Shown here piece by piece: positions 34,233 to 44,750 of a stretch of 64,000 bases of DNA. Within the stretch, counting starts at the first letter, position 1, and every line of letters starts with the position of its first letter. Under the pieces are notes generated by a model. The model was not told where the DNA came from, ran no database searches, and worked only from the letters and a program-made list of their open reading frames with translations. Source of the stretch: Gambelia wislizenii (lineage: Eukaryota > Chordata > Lepidosauria > Squamata > Crotaphytidae); contig JAUMIR010000001.1 of assembly GCA_030847615.1 (NCBI GenBank), positions 384,816,687 to 384,880,686 on the forward strand, written 5' to 3'. A program made the position numbers and the translations under genes.

Positions 34233-35993
34233 ATTATTCTGTGGAGAAATGCATCTGGTTTGCTTACATTCAACCACAATAACAAATTCCCTGAACAGAA
34301 AACAGTATTGCCTGAACAGAAAACACATTTTGGCACAGAAAACAATTTCAGGTTTTTAAAATGTGCATTTCCCTGCAAAATAATTTTTCCACAACACTTT
34401 GGGATGTTTGGATATGGGGAGAGTACCTTAGAGAAATATTTGTTTTCTCCAACAGCAAAGACAAAACTAGAATAATTAATTAAAAACTCCTTGCATTCAA
34501 GGATAAAATGACTGAGGATTTACATCCCTAACATACACACACTTCTGTTTAGCACATAATCTTATCCCACAATAAACTGTGTGCTGATTTGTGACTTAGT
34601 TGATTCTTTTTCGAAAAAAGCACATCGGGAAAATAACTTTGAGAATGTTTGGGGCAAGTGACTTAAATAAGTCTCCTGAAGCTGCAATTGGTTTTGGACT
34701 GAGGGAAGAAAAAACACCTGCCCAAAATCATGATTCCAGATTAGCCTGACTGTCAGTCACAGAGTAGCTGTTGATCCACATTCCTTTTCCAGATAAACCC
34801 ATCTGTATGCATGCTTCTTTTGAGCATCTCCCCTCCTCTCCACGAAACATGCTACAAGCCAGTGGCTTTGTTTAAAATGCTTTCAAAAGGGGATTCATTA
34901 GAGAGATGAAGCCTAAAGGGCAGTCAAGAAGAATTTCTTCTCCCTGCTTCCCTTTTATCTCCTCTACTGCTCCTGTTTGTTTCAGTTCTCTATCTTACCC
35001 AAGTGGTGCCTATGAATGCTAATCAGAACAGACCTCTTCCAAGCCTCAGGCAGCCATTTCCAGCTAATTGGTCCAGATACCTGAAATCCGACCCACCCTT
35101 TCATGCACCAAAGGGGTCTGACAATCCATGGCTATTTCAGGAACGCCTGTGGCTAACCCAGCTCAGAAGAGGCCTAATCTGTATGCTTAAGAAAGTGTAA
35201 ATTACAATAATCACAACCATATCATGCTTTATGATGTGGAATATCATAGTGATTTTATAACTACATGGCAGATAATAGAGACACCTTTACAATTCTTATC
35301 ATAATGTACTTTCCATTAGAATAGCTACATGTCTCTAGTATGGGCACAGACATCTAAGGGACAAAAGAGTGGTTACTCACTGGGTGCTCAGTCCTCCTGG
35401 AGAATAATAATAATAATAATAATAATGAAAAGATGAGAGTGGCTTCACCTGGAAAAGTTATCTTCCAGGCCTCTCTTAGCATAGTATCTGATATATGACT
35501 CTAATGTATGTATGAGACAGATTGTGTATGTGAGCCAGCATTAATGTTTATGGTTGTTGTGGCTGGACAAAGTGTTATTGAGATCATAGAAGTTGCTTCA
35601 CAGAAGTTGCTGCCAAGGAATATTTGTGATAATTCTGTCCATAAGGTAAGATTAGAACTCTGATAGGAAATGATTAATGGTGATGGAAGCACCGCTGGAG
35701 GCTTCTTTTAACAGCGGATTTCAGAGTTGCCAGGTACATCTTTTGTTACTGGCTAAATAGATGCTTTCTAAATGGTTGGGAAATGCCTGGAATGTCCTGA
35801 AAGGGGAAATAATCCTGTCATAGATGTAATCTAGATTTCTATGTGTATGAAAGAAACAAAAGAGACTCCTTGAGAAAGACACAGAAAACAGAAAGAGAGA
35901 GCAAGGAGCTTCTGGGAGGCTTCTTGCTTCTTAACTGAAAGGTGACAGAGGGCAGTAGCTGTCACTTGGCTATTCCTTGGACTGTTTAAAACA
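34233..35993. other. Unannotated stretch, nothing recognised
   Basis: Simple (AAT)n repeat at 35,403-35,427. 'gaacagaaaaca' repeats at 34,290-34,350 resemble the series at 8,255-8,390. No supported gene. Confidence 0.35.
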
Positions 35994-36217
35994 GGCCTTC
36001 TTTCACACTATACAGTTAAAGCACCATGATTCCAGTTTAACTGCTGCGGCAACACCCTATGGAATCCTGTGGTTTGTAGTTTGGTGTAGCACTTGAGTGC
36101 TCTAGTTAGAAATTCTAAATACCCTTCCCACAACTGCAAACCCCACAATTCCATAGGAAGTGGCCATGGACAGTAAAGTGGAATCACAGCACTATATCAG
36201 TGTGGTGTAAAAGGGCC
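35994..36217. mobile_element. Miniature TIR element (224 bp)
   Basis: Left end GGCCTTCTTTCACACTATAC and right end ATATCAGTGTGGTGTAAAAGGGCC are inverted copies; the adjacent 'gcaccatgattccagtttaa' and 'aagtggaatcacagc' continue the complementarity. Flanks (ACA, TTG) do not match, so the exact family is open; the GGCC-type end resembles Harbinger ends. Confidence 0.6.
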
Positions 36218-37080
36218 TTGAGCCTACACACCTTTGTTCATCCCATAGATTTATAAATAAATAAAAACATAATAGAAGTTTCTGGAGTAGCAGCATAAGT
36301 ACACTATAAGGATCCCAACACAAACAGGTACATGTGCTGTTGGCAGCGAAAGGGGCTTGTAAAACAAAGCAGAGCTTTGTAGTCTCCTTAAGGTGAAACA
36401 AGGAAAGGTGCTGGAGGGATACTAATAAAAAAATGGGGATGCCAGCTTTAGGAAGATAAGGTAGGAATGTTTGGGCTTTGACATCATTTTGAAGTTCGTA
36501 TCAGCTCAGCAAGTTTTAGAGCTGCAGTGCGTGAAGAAGAACTGGAAACGGGAGTGCCTCTTTTACAAGTCACCACTATATAGTTAGTATGCTCCTCTCT
36601 GGAGAAAGAAAACTTTTCAGCTGCTTTCTGCAGCTCCCATTAAATAAAAAGGGAAGAATGACTAATTGTTGTCACTTTCCTTCTTTCTCCCGGGTAACAA
36701 TGAATTTTCCTTTTCATAGATTCTATGCAAAAGAATAGGGTGTGAATTATTAAATTTTAAGCCTACCTTTGTAGTAACAGGGAGCTGGCAGAGGTGTGAA
36801 GTGGACAACGAGATTCCTGCTCATCTTTGTTGGGGTGTATGAATATAAAAATTAAAAATTTATTAAAGATTCCAGGGAGCAACCCCTTTAGGAATATCTT
36901 CTTAAGAAAAAAATCTTTTTAAAGTAGCAGAGTTAATGTAGGAAAGACTGACCCAGTTAAATTTGTATTTGTATGTGTTCTAAATCACCCAGCATTAAAG
37001 TCAAGTAGATAAATTAAGGACAATAAAGACGGTTGCTTAAAAATACATATCAAAAGTTTACTGAAGGTATAGCAATCTTA
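36218..37080. other. Unannotated stretch, nothing recognised
   Basis: AT-rich spacer with chance frames only. Confidence 0.35.
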
Positions 37081-37411
37081 GGACTTTTTCAGACATTACT
37101 TACCATGCTAGGAGGTCTCGCAAGAGGCACGGCACTGTCGCGTGGCAGGGGGTCCATTTCGGACACTGCCGTCCCTCTTCCGAAATCATCTGTTTCACTT
37201 CCGTGAAGGATTGGAAGCGGCCGCACCATATTTTAATCACGGGCAACTTCCATGATTACAATATGGTGTGGCCACTTCCAATCCTTCACGGAAGTGGCAC
37301 CAATGATTTCAGAAGAGGGGTGGCAGCATCTGAAATGGACCCCCTGCCACACGACAGCACCATGCCTCTCGCCAGACCTCCTAGCGCGGTAGGTAATGTC
37401 TGAAAAAGTCC
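37081..37411. mobile_element. Foldback miniature element with TTA duplication
   Basis: 331 bp. Ends GGACTTTTTCAGACATTAC and GTAATGTCTGAAAAAGTCC are perfect inverted copies, flanked by TTA on both sides (37,078-37,080 and 37,412-37,414). The whole element is one long hairpin with its centre near 37,246 ('atcacgggcaacttccatgat'). First of three related elements in 2 kb. Confidence 0.8.
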
Positions 37412-37892
37412 TTAATCTACATATTCAAAACAAATCAAAGTTCTTAACTAACTAAGAGGATTATAGTTCAGGATTGAAAACTCAATCTTGGGAAGTTCAG
37501 GTTAGGATAATCTAATCAGAAGATTTTAAGTATTACAGCAGTAATATCCATATTTCCTCAGACAAGGAGCTATTTGTAAGTAAGCAAGAGCTCATCTCTT
37601 TTCTTCATATTTGTAAGTCAGATGCCTGGTAGGAAGAGGGAAAAGGGAAGAGAAGCAGCCTCATGGAGAAGCTGCAAAAACCCCAAAAGCAGGGACACAA
37701 AGGATCATAAAGTATTTAAATTAGGAGGTCATGTGATAAATGACTCAATGATCACCCCATAGCTCCAAATGGCTAAGATTGCCTGAGATGCGGAGTGGGA
37801 TAGAAACTTAAGCATGCAAGGAATTTCCTAAACTTACTAAACAGGGGTGCAAGAAGAATATTACATTTCTCACAATCTTACCTTGGGACATA
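37412..37892. other. Unannotated spacer between foldback elements
   Basis: About 480 bases, AT-rich, no recognised element. Confidence 0.35.
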
Positions 37893-38243
37893 GGAGATTT
37901 TCAGACGCCTCTTTCAGCCTCTTGCCACGCAAGCAACTTCCAGAGCAGTAACGAGGCTGCTGCATGGCAAGGGGTCCATTTTGGACAACGATGTTTCTCT
38001 CTCGGCGTCGTCCGTGACTGTTGCAGCTAGCATTGGAGGCAGCCGCACTGTTTTTTACTCACGGACAACTTCCGTGAGTGAAAAACAGCACGGCCGCCTC
38101 CAATGCTAGCTGCAACAGTCACGGATGATGGCGAGAAAGAAACGGCGTTGTCCAAAATGGACCCCTTGCCGCGCAGCAGCCTCGTTACTGCTCCGGATGT
38201 TGCTTGCACGGCAAGAGGCTGAAAGAGGTGTCTGAAAATCTCC
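37893..38243. mobile_element. Foldback miniature element, 351 bp
   Basis: Ends GGAGATTTTCAGACGCCTC and GAGGTGTCTGAAAATCTCC are inverted copies with one mismatch. The two halves are near-perfect complements (for example 'gcagctagcattggaggcag' against 'gccgcctccaatgctagctg'), with the centre near 38,067 ('ctcacggacaacttccgtgag'). Flanks ATA and AAA differ by one base. Confidence 0.8.
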
Positions 38244-38645
38244 AAAGTCACAAAATGATATCACGAACCCATTATTTCACTGCTTCAGCCCATTCTGCAG
38301 GATATGGCCACTATGACAACAGTAATACTATTATAACTTACAGAGTTGTTGCAGAGCTAACTGACCTAATAGGTGTGAATTTTTTGTACCCTTTTAAAAA
38401 GAAATCCTGTATAAATATGAATATTGCCCAGGTCTTAGGATGTGATAAAGTGAAGCCATACCTTGAGTTTGGAAATTACTTTTAAAAAGTATAATTCCAA
38501 GACCTTTTCCAAAAGGTAAGTAGTCTCTTTAGAAAATAACTTTAGCTTCTTAAAAAATAAAAAACCCTTCAGAATATTGCAAGCTGTTGGCCTATAAGAC
38601 AAAACATACCCAAGTATTGCTAACTATAAAAAATAATTAATTACA
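38244..38645. other. Unannotated spacer
   Basis: About 400 bases between a foldback element and a SINE; a 93-codon + strand frame (38,204-38,485) starts inside the foldback element and is judged to be chance. Confidence 0.35.
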
Positions 38646-39230
38646 AGTGTGGTGTAGTGATTTGCACACTGGAATATTACTCTGGAGACCAGGGTTCAAA
38701 TTCCCACTCAGCCATGGAAACCCACTGGATGACCATGGGCAAGTCACACTCTCTTAGTCTTAGGAGATTTTCAGACCGCTTTTCAGCGTGCCTAGCGCGG
38801 GAGGAGCTTTTGGGAGAGGGACAGCGATCTTGTGCAGCAGGGGGGAATTTTTGGACGCCGTTGTCCCTCTCCTGAAACCATCCGTGTCACTTCCGTAAAG
38901 CTTCGGAAGCCGCAGAGCCATATTTTAATCACGGAGGTTGCCCATGATTAAAATATGGCGCTGAGGCTTCCGAAGCTTCACGGAAGTGACACGGATGGTT
39001 TCAGGAGAGGGACAACAGCGTCCAAAAACGCCCCCCTGCCATGCAAGACCGCCGTCCCTCTCCCGAAAGTTCCTCCTGCGCTAGGTACACTGAAACGCGG
39101 TCTGAAAATCTCCTTAGAGTAAGGCAATGGCAAACCCCCTCTGAACCAATCTTGCCAATAAATCCTGTGATAGGTTTGCCTTAGGGTCACCATAGGTTGG
39201 AAATGACTGGAAGACACACAACAACTAAAT
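38646..39230 (+). mobile_element. tRNA-headed SINE, interrupted by a foldback element
   Basis: A-box region 'gtgtggtgtagtgatttgca', B box 'gggttcaaattcccact' at 38,691-38,707, body 'ggatgaccatgggcaagtca', then after the insertion 'aaggcaatggcaaacccc', 'ccttagggtcaccataggtt' and 'ggaaatgactggaagacaca' to 39,230. Same family as 4,982-6,646. Confidence 0.8.
38763..39113. mobile_element. Foldback miniature element, 351 bp, with TTA duplication
   Basis: Ends GGAGATTTTCAGACCGC and GCGGTCTGAAAATCTCC are perfect inverted copies; TTA flanks at 38,760-38,762 and 39,114-39,116. Same length as the element at 37,893-38,243. Removing it and one TTA restores an uninterrupted SINE. Centre near 38,938 ('atcacggaggttgcccatgat'). 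Confidence 0.85.
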
Positions 39231-40240
39231 AATTTTTGGAGCTCGTTACTTCTTTGCCTTTAGTGGTATGATTACTACATAGCCTGATTTGTATGCTTAC
39301 TTCACAGCCTGATTTGTACAGGCCACACTTATCCATTCTCCACACTTAATTCCTTTAGAATTTGGACTAAAACCTGTAGGTACCTGTAGGGAGTAGGTAC
39401 ACAGCCTCACTGATACCGGAGCCACCAGTAATCACCACTACTAAGTTTACTGCAAGTGAAATACAGTTAAATGTGACTGGACATGCATAGACATCTTACA
39501 CGTATAATAACATTATGCTTAGCCTGTGTTCTGGGAAAATTAGCCTAAACAGGCATAATGGGAAGTGGTAACTGATGGTTGTGTAACAGAAGTAACTGGG
39601 GATTATTTCCAAGTAAAGCAGGGTGGGGGAACTTAAGCAGTCTTATGAGAACTGAGATGCTTAAGCATGATCCTGTGGTTTACTGTTTTGTGTTCCACTT
39701 TGTATGAATATGCTGTGGTCCATGCTGAATATAGGATGCAAGGCTTCATCCATTGAAATAAATCCTCAAATTGAGTAAGACTTGTCCTCCTTTATTTTGT
39801 TAGTACAACCATGATCCCAAACAATTATGATATCAATGATATAGCTATACTCTCAAGGACTTTCTTTTAGATAACTCGAAAAAGTGCTTTTCAAAATTAT
39901 GAAGGAGAAGTGTTTTACCACCTACCCTCCTCTCTTGCCTGTTAGTCAGCCCTTTATTTAATAATATGCAATTTACAGCTGTGTTTGCATTCATTTACTA
40001 ATAGCCCTTTCCACTGAAGAGGATTAAGAGAAATAATGATTTTTGCACACCATAGAGTGCCTGACAAGTATTAGCTGGATGTCATTAATGGCTCAAGGAT
40101 TCAAGTCAGAACCACAAGCTTCCTAGCAGAGTCATAAAGCAAAGAATCACATCATTTAAAAAAGCAAATGATGTGCCAGTTCTTATTTCAAAAATTGTTA
40201 GTCTACACATATTCTGTTAGAGAAACTATTTAGCCTTACA
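39231..40240. other. Unannotated stretch, nothing recognised
   Basis: About 1 kb of AT-rich sequence without recognisable ends or coding motifs. Confidence 0.35.
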
Positions 40241-40425
40241 GGTTGGGTCACCCTTAGTCGGAATTCCAAAATATTCCAAAATCCAAAATTCTCCACATGG
40301 GTGGCTGAGATAATGACACCTGTCCTTTCTGATGGTTCAGTGTACACAAACTTTGTTTCATGCACAAAATTATTAGATATAATTTTGTATCTAAAATTAC
40401 CTTCAGACTAAGTGTATAAGTGGCA
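40241..40425. mobile_element. pogo/Tigger-like element, half copy
   Basis: 'ggttgggtcacccttagtcg', 'ccaaaatattccaaaatcca' and 'ttaccttcagactaagtgta' match the element at 20,937-21,577. The other half is missing where L2 sequence begins. Confidence 0.6.
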
Positions 40426-40919
40426 TTTGATGGCAGCAGCTATGATATCTTTTTGGACTGCCTCTCTGGGTTAAGATTTGGGGGCACAGTCCTACAGTGG
40501 CTCTCATCCTTCCTGGAGGGCTCTGCTGGGGGAAGCCTGTTTAACACCCTGGTTACCCAGTGATGTCCACCAGGGTTGTTTTCTCCTCCATGCTTTTTAA
40601 CATATACATGAAACTGTTAGGAGACATTGTCCAGAGCTTTGTGGTCCGTGCCACCAGTGTGCCAAAGATACTGAATTATCTCTCCTTTCCATCCAAACCC
40701 AAGTAGACTGTTTTAGTACTAAGGTCAGTGATGAACTGGATTTGGGTGAACAAATTGAAGACAAAACAATCCTGTTTCATCAAAAGGTGTATCAGGGAAT
40801 AGGGATTCAATCCATGCTGAATGGGATTATACTGTTGGCCGTATTACAAAATAGTACAGCAGAGTTGTGGAGTCAAAAAAATTAAGCTTTACTCGGCAGA
40901 GTGTAAGAAAAAAAAAATA

Positions 40920-42064
40920 CCGTATATTCCGGCGTATAAGATGACTTTTGAGCACTCAAAAGTGCCCTCCAAAATTGACAGTCGTCCTATACGCCGGATA
41001 CACTTTGCTTCGCCCACCTGCCTATCTCCTGCCTCTTCGCAAATGGAGCGAAGAGGCAGGAGATGGGGCAGGGGGGTGAAGCAATGTGTTTTGAAGATCA
41101 TTCGCCCCCCTCCTCTGCCTTCTCCCCCTTTGGGGAGCAACGGAAGAAAGAGGAGGGGGGCGAACATTGCGGTTTGCTGCAGCCGCTGCTGGAGCGCTTC
41201 TGCAGCGGCCGAGGCAAACCCGCGATTCTCCCCCTCGCCCCACCTTCCAGGAAGGTGGGGAGAAGGGGCGAACGTGCCCCGTTTGGCCGCACAGTCTGCG
41301 GATCCCCCTCCTGCGCTCCCTCCTGGAAGGGAGCGCAGGAGGGGCATGCAGAGGCTGTGAGACCAAACTGCGATTCGCCCCTTCTCCCCACCTTCCTGGA
41401 AGGTGAGGAGAACGGGCGAATGTGCCCCGTTTGGCCGCACAGCCTCCGGATCGCCCTCCTGCGCTCCCTCCTGGAAGGGAGCGCAGGAGGGGCATGGAGA
41501 GGCTGCGCGGCCAAACCGCGATTCGCCCCCTCTCCCCACCTTCCTGGAAGGCGAGGAGAAGGGGCGAACATGCCCGGTTTGGCCGCACAGCCTCCGGATC
41601 GCCCTCCTGCGCTCCCTCCTGGAAGGGAGCGCAGGAGGGGCATGCGGAGGCTGCGCGGCCAAACCGCGATTCGCCCCCTCTCCCGACCTTCCTGGAAGGC
41701 GGGGAGAAGGGGCGAACGTGCCCGGTTTGGCCGTGCAGCCTCTGGATCCCCCTCCTGCGCTCTCTCCTGGAAGGGAGCGCAGGAGGGGCATCCAGAGGCT
41801 GCGCGGCCAAACCCGCGATTTGCCCCTTCTCCCCACCTTCCTGGAAGGTGGGGAGAAGGGGCGAACATGCCCCTTTTGGGCGCACAGCCTCTGCATCCTC
41901 CTCCTGCACTCCCTCCTGGAAGGGAGCGCAGGAGGGGCATGCGGGGGCTATGCGTTGGAAGAGGGGGGTCGTCTTATACGGCGAATATATGACAAACTGC
42001 ATTTCTCCTTAAAAATTGGGGGGGTCGTCTTATACGCCGGGTCGTCTTATACGCCAGAATATAC
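40920..42064. mobile_element. GC-rich TIR element made of tandem hairpin units
   Basis: Left end (TA)CCGTATATTCCGGCGTATAAG and right end CTTATACGCCAGAATATAC(TA) are inverted copies flanked by TA. The subterminal motif GTCGTCTTATACGCC recurs at 41,968, 42,023 and 42,041, and inverted near 40,932 and 40,983. The interior (41,020-41,950) is almost continuous palindrome. It lies in the LTR of the copia remnant. I see no transposase. TA duplication is compatible with Tc1/mariner-type or other TA-specific enzymes; the family is not recognised. Confidence 0.7.
41251..41945. repeat. 148-bp tandem repeat, each unit a hairpin
   Basis: Unit starts ('gaaggtggggagaagg') at 41,251, 41,399, 41,547, 41,695 and 41,844, so the period is 148-149 bp, with about 4.7 units. 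In each unit the left arm (cgaacgtgcc...gtttggccgcacagcc) pairs with the right arm (ggctgcgcggccaaac...gcgattcg), with dyads at 'cttcctggaagg' and at 'cctcctggaaggga'. No stop codon occurs in most frames, which produces long overlapping open frames on both strands; these are by-products. Confidence 0.85.
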
Positions 42065-42454
42065 TACATGCAAAATCGAAGAATATAGCACCATGGCTAG
42101 GCACAAAAACAGTACAGCATAACTTCCTGCATACCTGCAGTACTATATCTTCATAGCAAGGAGAAAGCCTTACTTCCCAGCAACAGGCTTCTTACCAGCA
42201 TAGAGAGTAATACACTCTCTATACCCCAAGCAGTTATATACAACTCCCAATGCAGTTATACACTACTAAGTGGCTATTAAGTCCACCTGGCCTAATTGAC
42301 TGACTGCATCATTAATTACTGGAGCTGGCTTATTATCATGGACTCCACCTGCCACTTTGCTATACCTTCATCCAGTCACAACTTAGTATGCAAACTGGCA
42401 TACCCTGATACCCCTCCTTGTGCACTGAATGAAGTATGTAGCTAAGTGACATGC

Positions 42455-43027
42455 TTACATAGCATTTTGAATCATACTAAGCCTGGACATCATTTCTTTA
42501 TGTTTTACAGCTACTAAGGGCTTGGTAAACATATTAGCAACATTTTCTTGTGATGCACAATATATTAGCTGTATTACATTGGCTTGTACAATATCTCTGA
42601 CATTATGGTACTTAACATTCACATGCTTAGTGCGAGTTTTTATCCTTTCTGATGTGGCCATCTCAATACATGCTTGAGAGTCTTCATACACAGTTACAGG
42701 GTTCTCTACCTTTAATTGTAGATCCTTCAGAAGTTGTATAAACCATACTAATACACAACATAAATCAGATAAGGCTGCAAACTCAGCTTCTGCTGAAGAA
42801 ACTGATACAAAACTCTGTTTCTTTGATTTCCATTCTACAGGAACTCTGGCATAAAAAATAGGAATGCCTGTTGTAGATTTTCTATCATGCACATCATTTG
42901 CAAAGTCACTGTCTACATAACAGTACAATTCATTTGATACAGAAGATGAAATTAACAAACTATAATGCATTGTCTCCTTTAAATACCTCATGGCTCATTT
43001 TACAGCTTGCCAGGCTATTGTTGTAGG
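42455..43027 (-). pseudogene. Copia pol C-terminus: RNase H domain
   Basis: 178 open codons preceded in frame by 'PTTIAWQAVK' and one stop. The copia RNase H landmarks are in order: 'RYLKETMHYSL', 'YVDSDFANDVHDRKSTTG' (catalytic D), 'PVEWKSKKQSFVSVSSAEAEFAAL' region with E in SSAEAEF, 'YEDSQACIEMA' (catalytic D), 'RTKHVNVKYHNVRD' and 'NVANMFTKPL'. In Ty1/copia elements this domain removes the RNA strand during cDNA synthesis. The frame has stayed open, which suggests a recent copy. Copia elements are rare in vertebrates but are known from fishes and squamates. Confidence 0.9.
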
Positions 43028-43429
43028 CAATAGTTTGGGTGTATTCCTAGACTTAGATCTGAGCCTGGATCCTTTGGTATGAGCCATGAGCAGGAGTGCA
43101 TTTACACAGCTAAAACTAGTGTGCTAGCTGTGCCTGTTATTGAGATATCACATCTGGCTAAAATGACTCATGCCTTGATTACATCCCAGTTGGATTACTG
43201 TAACACACTCTACATGGGGCTATCTTTGGAAACTGAAACTTCAGCAGGTTGCTGACTAGAGCAGTTTTCAAGAACATATCACCCCCTTGTTAAGATAGCT
43301 TCACTGGCTACCAGTCTCTTTCTGGGCACAATTCAAAGTGATGGTTATGACCTTTAAAGCCTGCAGCTTAGGTCCAGACTATTTGAAAGACCATGTCTCC
43401 CTATATGAGCTTGCCTGAGTCTTATTATT

Positions 43430-43762
43430 ATTGTTATTAAAGTTTATTTCTAGAGTGCTGTCAATGTACACAGCGCTGTACAAAAACTATCAAAGATAAA
43501 ACAGAATGAAACCTGCCGAAGGCATACAATCTAAGTAAAACAATAGGCAAAATAATAAAATCAATTAAAATAAGGATAATTACAACAATTAATAACAACA
43601 TCACAGTAAACCCAAGTGACAGAAAAAATAAATGTAAATCAGACCAAGCCAGGGAATGCCTCCCTGAACAAGGTGGTCTTTAACTCAGATTTAAAAGTGG
43701 ACAAAGTAGTAATGGCCCGTATTTCAGGGGGAAGAAGGTTCCAGAAGTGAGGGGCGGCAAGA
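43430..43762 (-). mobile_element. L2-type LINE 3' end, antisense
   Basis: The - strand reads 'FWNLLPPEIRAITTLSTFKSELKTTLFREAFPG', the usual L2-type C-terminus (given here as separate known blocks WNLLP, STFKSELK, LFREAF), then a 3' region with 'gtacagcgctgtgtacattg' and a tail of TTATTATTATTG-type repeats at 43,424-43,440. Confidence 0.75.
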
Positions 43763-43919
43763 ATCACAACCTGGAATCATCACCCAAGGAGACCTTTCTG
43801 CTGTGCTTTCTGCAACCAGACTTGTTTATCTAGGATTGGCCTTTTTAGTCATCAGCGCGCTTACAGAAAGCGCAGGATGAGTCCTTCCTGAATCTTCATT
43901 TGCGAAGGAAAGCCAAAGA
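43763..43919 (+). mobile_element. 5'-truncated copy of the LINE at 48,462-52,447
   Basis: 'aatcacaacctggaatcatc', 'acccaaggagacctttctgc', 'ttggcctttttagtcatcag' and 'gcgcaggatgagtccttcct' match the last 150 bp of the intact LINE, including the finger region (one extra T disrupts the frame) and the 27-bp 3' end 'cttcatttgcgaaggaaagc'. It ends at 'caaag', as the intact copy does ('cagag'). Confidence 0.9.
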
Positions 43920-44616
43920 ATTACATAAAGCACTTCTGAGTGATGGCCAACCAAACAAAAGGTGGAGATCAAAGTGCAGCAGTGGATTTTCAACCTCTCA
44001 AGCATACCCAGTTAGGATCAGGAGCCCATTCCAGATCAGTGCCCTAGGGTAGTTTTTTGTTCACAAGAAAAATGGCCACTTTTGACATGCAGCTTGACCT
44101 TTAAGGAGCTGTCTTTGGTTCTGACTGGAGAGTGTGATGTGCACATAAGACTACCAAGGATGTCTGCTTGCTGACTTAGGGTAGGCAAGTTTGTGGTCTG
44201 TGGGACATATTGTAGTGGTTGGTGCCATGCTGGGCATGGTGCGATCAGGCATCTTCTTTCTACAAGCCTAAGTATTTTGGTGCAGACTCTGGGAAATGCT
44301 AGCCAATAGAGTCAAAGCTACTGGCTTATGTGCAGGACCTGAGTTGAACTGCTAGGAGTTTTCACTCAGGTCTGGGAATAGAGTATGTAAGCACTTCCCA
44401 GTGCTGTAGCCTCAGTCTGATTGGGAACTTCATCCAGCAACCCTCCCTGAGTTTGGTATCTATCTGGCTTATGTTCAATTGCCACAACTTTTGTAGGGAA
44501 TTCTGCATGGGATCTGGATCCAGGAAATGGCATTTAGGAAGTTGGTAGGTTCAACAAAAAGTGGAGGGCTCACTTTAGGGGACTGGGTCTATGTGCAGGC
44601 AGTACGAGTAGTGCCC
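43920..44616. other. Unannotated stretch, nothing recognised
   Basis: About 700 bases without recognisable element or coding features. Confidence 0.35.
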
Positions 44617-44750
44617 AGGTGACAAGGGAAACCACGCAGTGGCATCTGGCTCATCACATCCCCCAGGTGAAAAGGAAAACCATGCAATGGCTTCCACCCC
44701 ATCACATCTACTAGGTGACAAGGGAAACCACACAGTGGTTTCTGCCCATG
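44617..44750. repeat. 48-bp tandem repeat, about 2.8 copies
   Basis: Units start with 'aggtgacaagggaaaccac' at 44,617, 44,665 and 44,713. The period is exactly 48 bp. On the - strand each unit codes for 16 residues of the form (K/M)PL.GFP.HL.DVM.. within a 75-codon open frame (44,589-44,816), but there is no other sign of a gene. Confidence 0.75.

Larger units (their letters stand above)
40833..43025 (-). mobile_element. Ty1/copia LTR retrotransposon, 3' part only
   Basis: On the - strand: RNase H end of pol (43,025-42,455), then a purine-rich tract at about 42,408-42,422 ('aaggaggggtatcaggg'), then what should be the 3' LTR (about 42,405 to 40,833 without the inserted element, some 425 bp). 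The 5' part (gag, protease, integrase, RT) and the 5' LTR are missing. LTR borders are approximate because I see no clean TG...CA. LTR elements are not normally 5'-truncated, so a deletion is likely. Confidence 0.65.
40426..43425 (+). pseudogene. L2 LINE fragment, split by a copia remnant
   Basis: Left piece 40,426-40,832 reads, with frameshifts, as the L2 RT region from motif A end to motif D ('LDCLSGL..GGTVLQWLSSFLEG', 'GLFSPPCFLTYT'). Right piece 43,026-43,425 resumes with 'NSLGVFLDLDLSLDPL' and goes on to 'LDYCNTLYMGL' and 'MTFKACSLGPDYLKDHVSLYELA'. The two pieces join at the position where the copia sequence interrupts, so it was one element. YADD block is damaged; inactive. Confidence 0.8.

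Noticed and set aside
41251..41945. CRISPR-like array
   Set aside because: Regular spacing comes from a plain tandem repeat with no unique spacers; the genome is eukaryotic.
41251..41945. Repeat period read as nucleosome-sized (147 bp)
   Set aside because: Measured unit starts give 148, 148, 148 and 149 bp; the closeness to 147 is not evidence of function.
40821..42122. Six or more overlapping open frames of 180-335 codons on both strands, Pro/Arg/Gly-rich
   Set aside because: They fall in the 148-bp hairpin repeat, are present in many frames at once, and repeat the same peptide in shifted order. A stop-poor GC-rich repeat gives such frames without being a gene.
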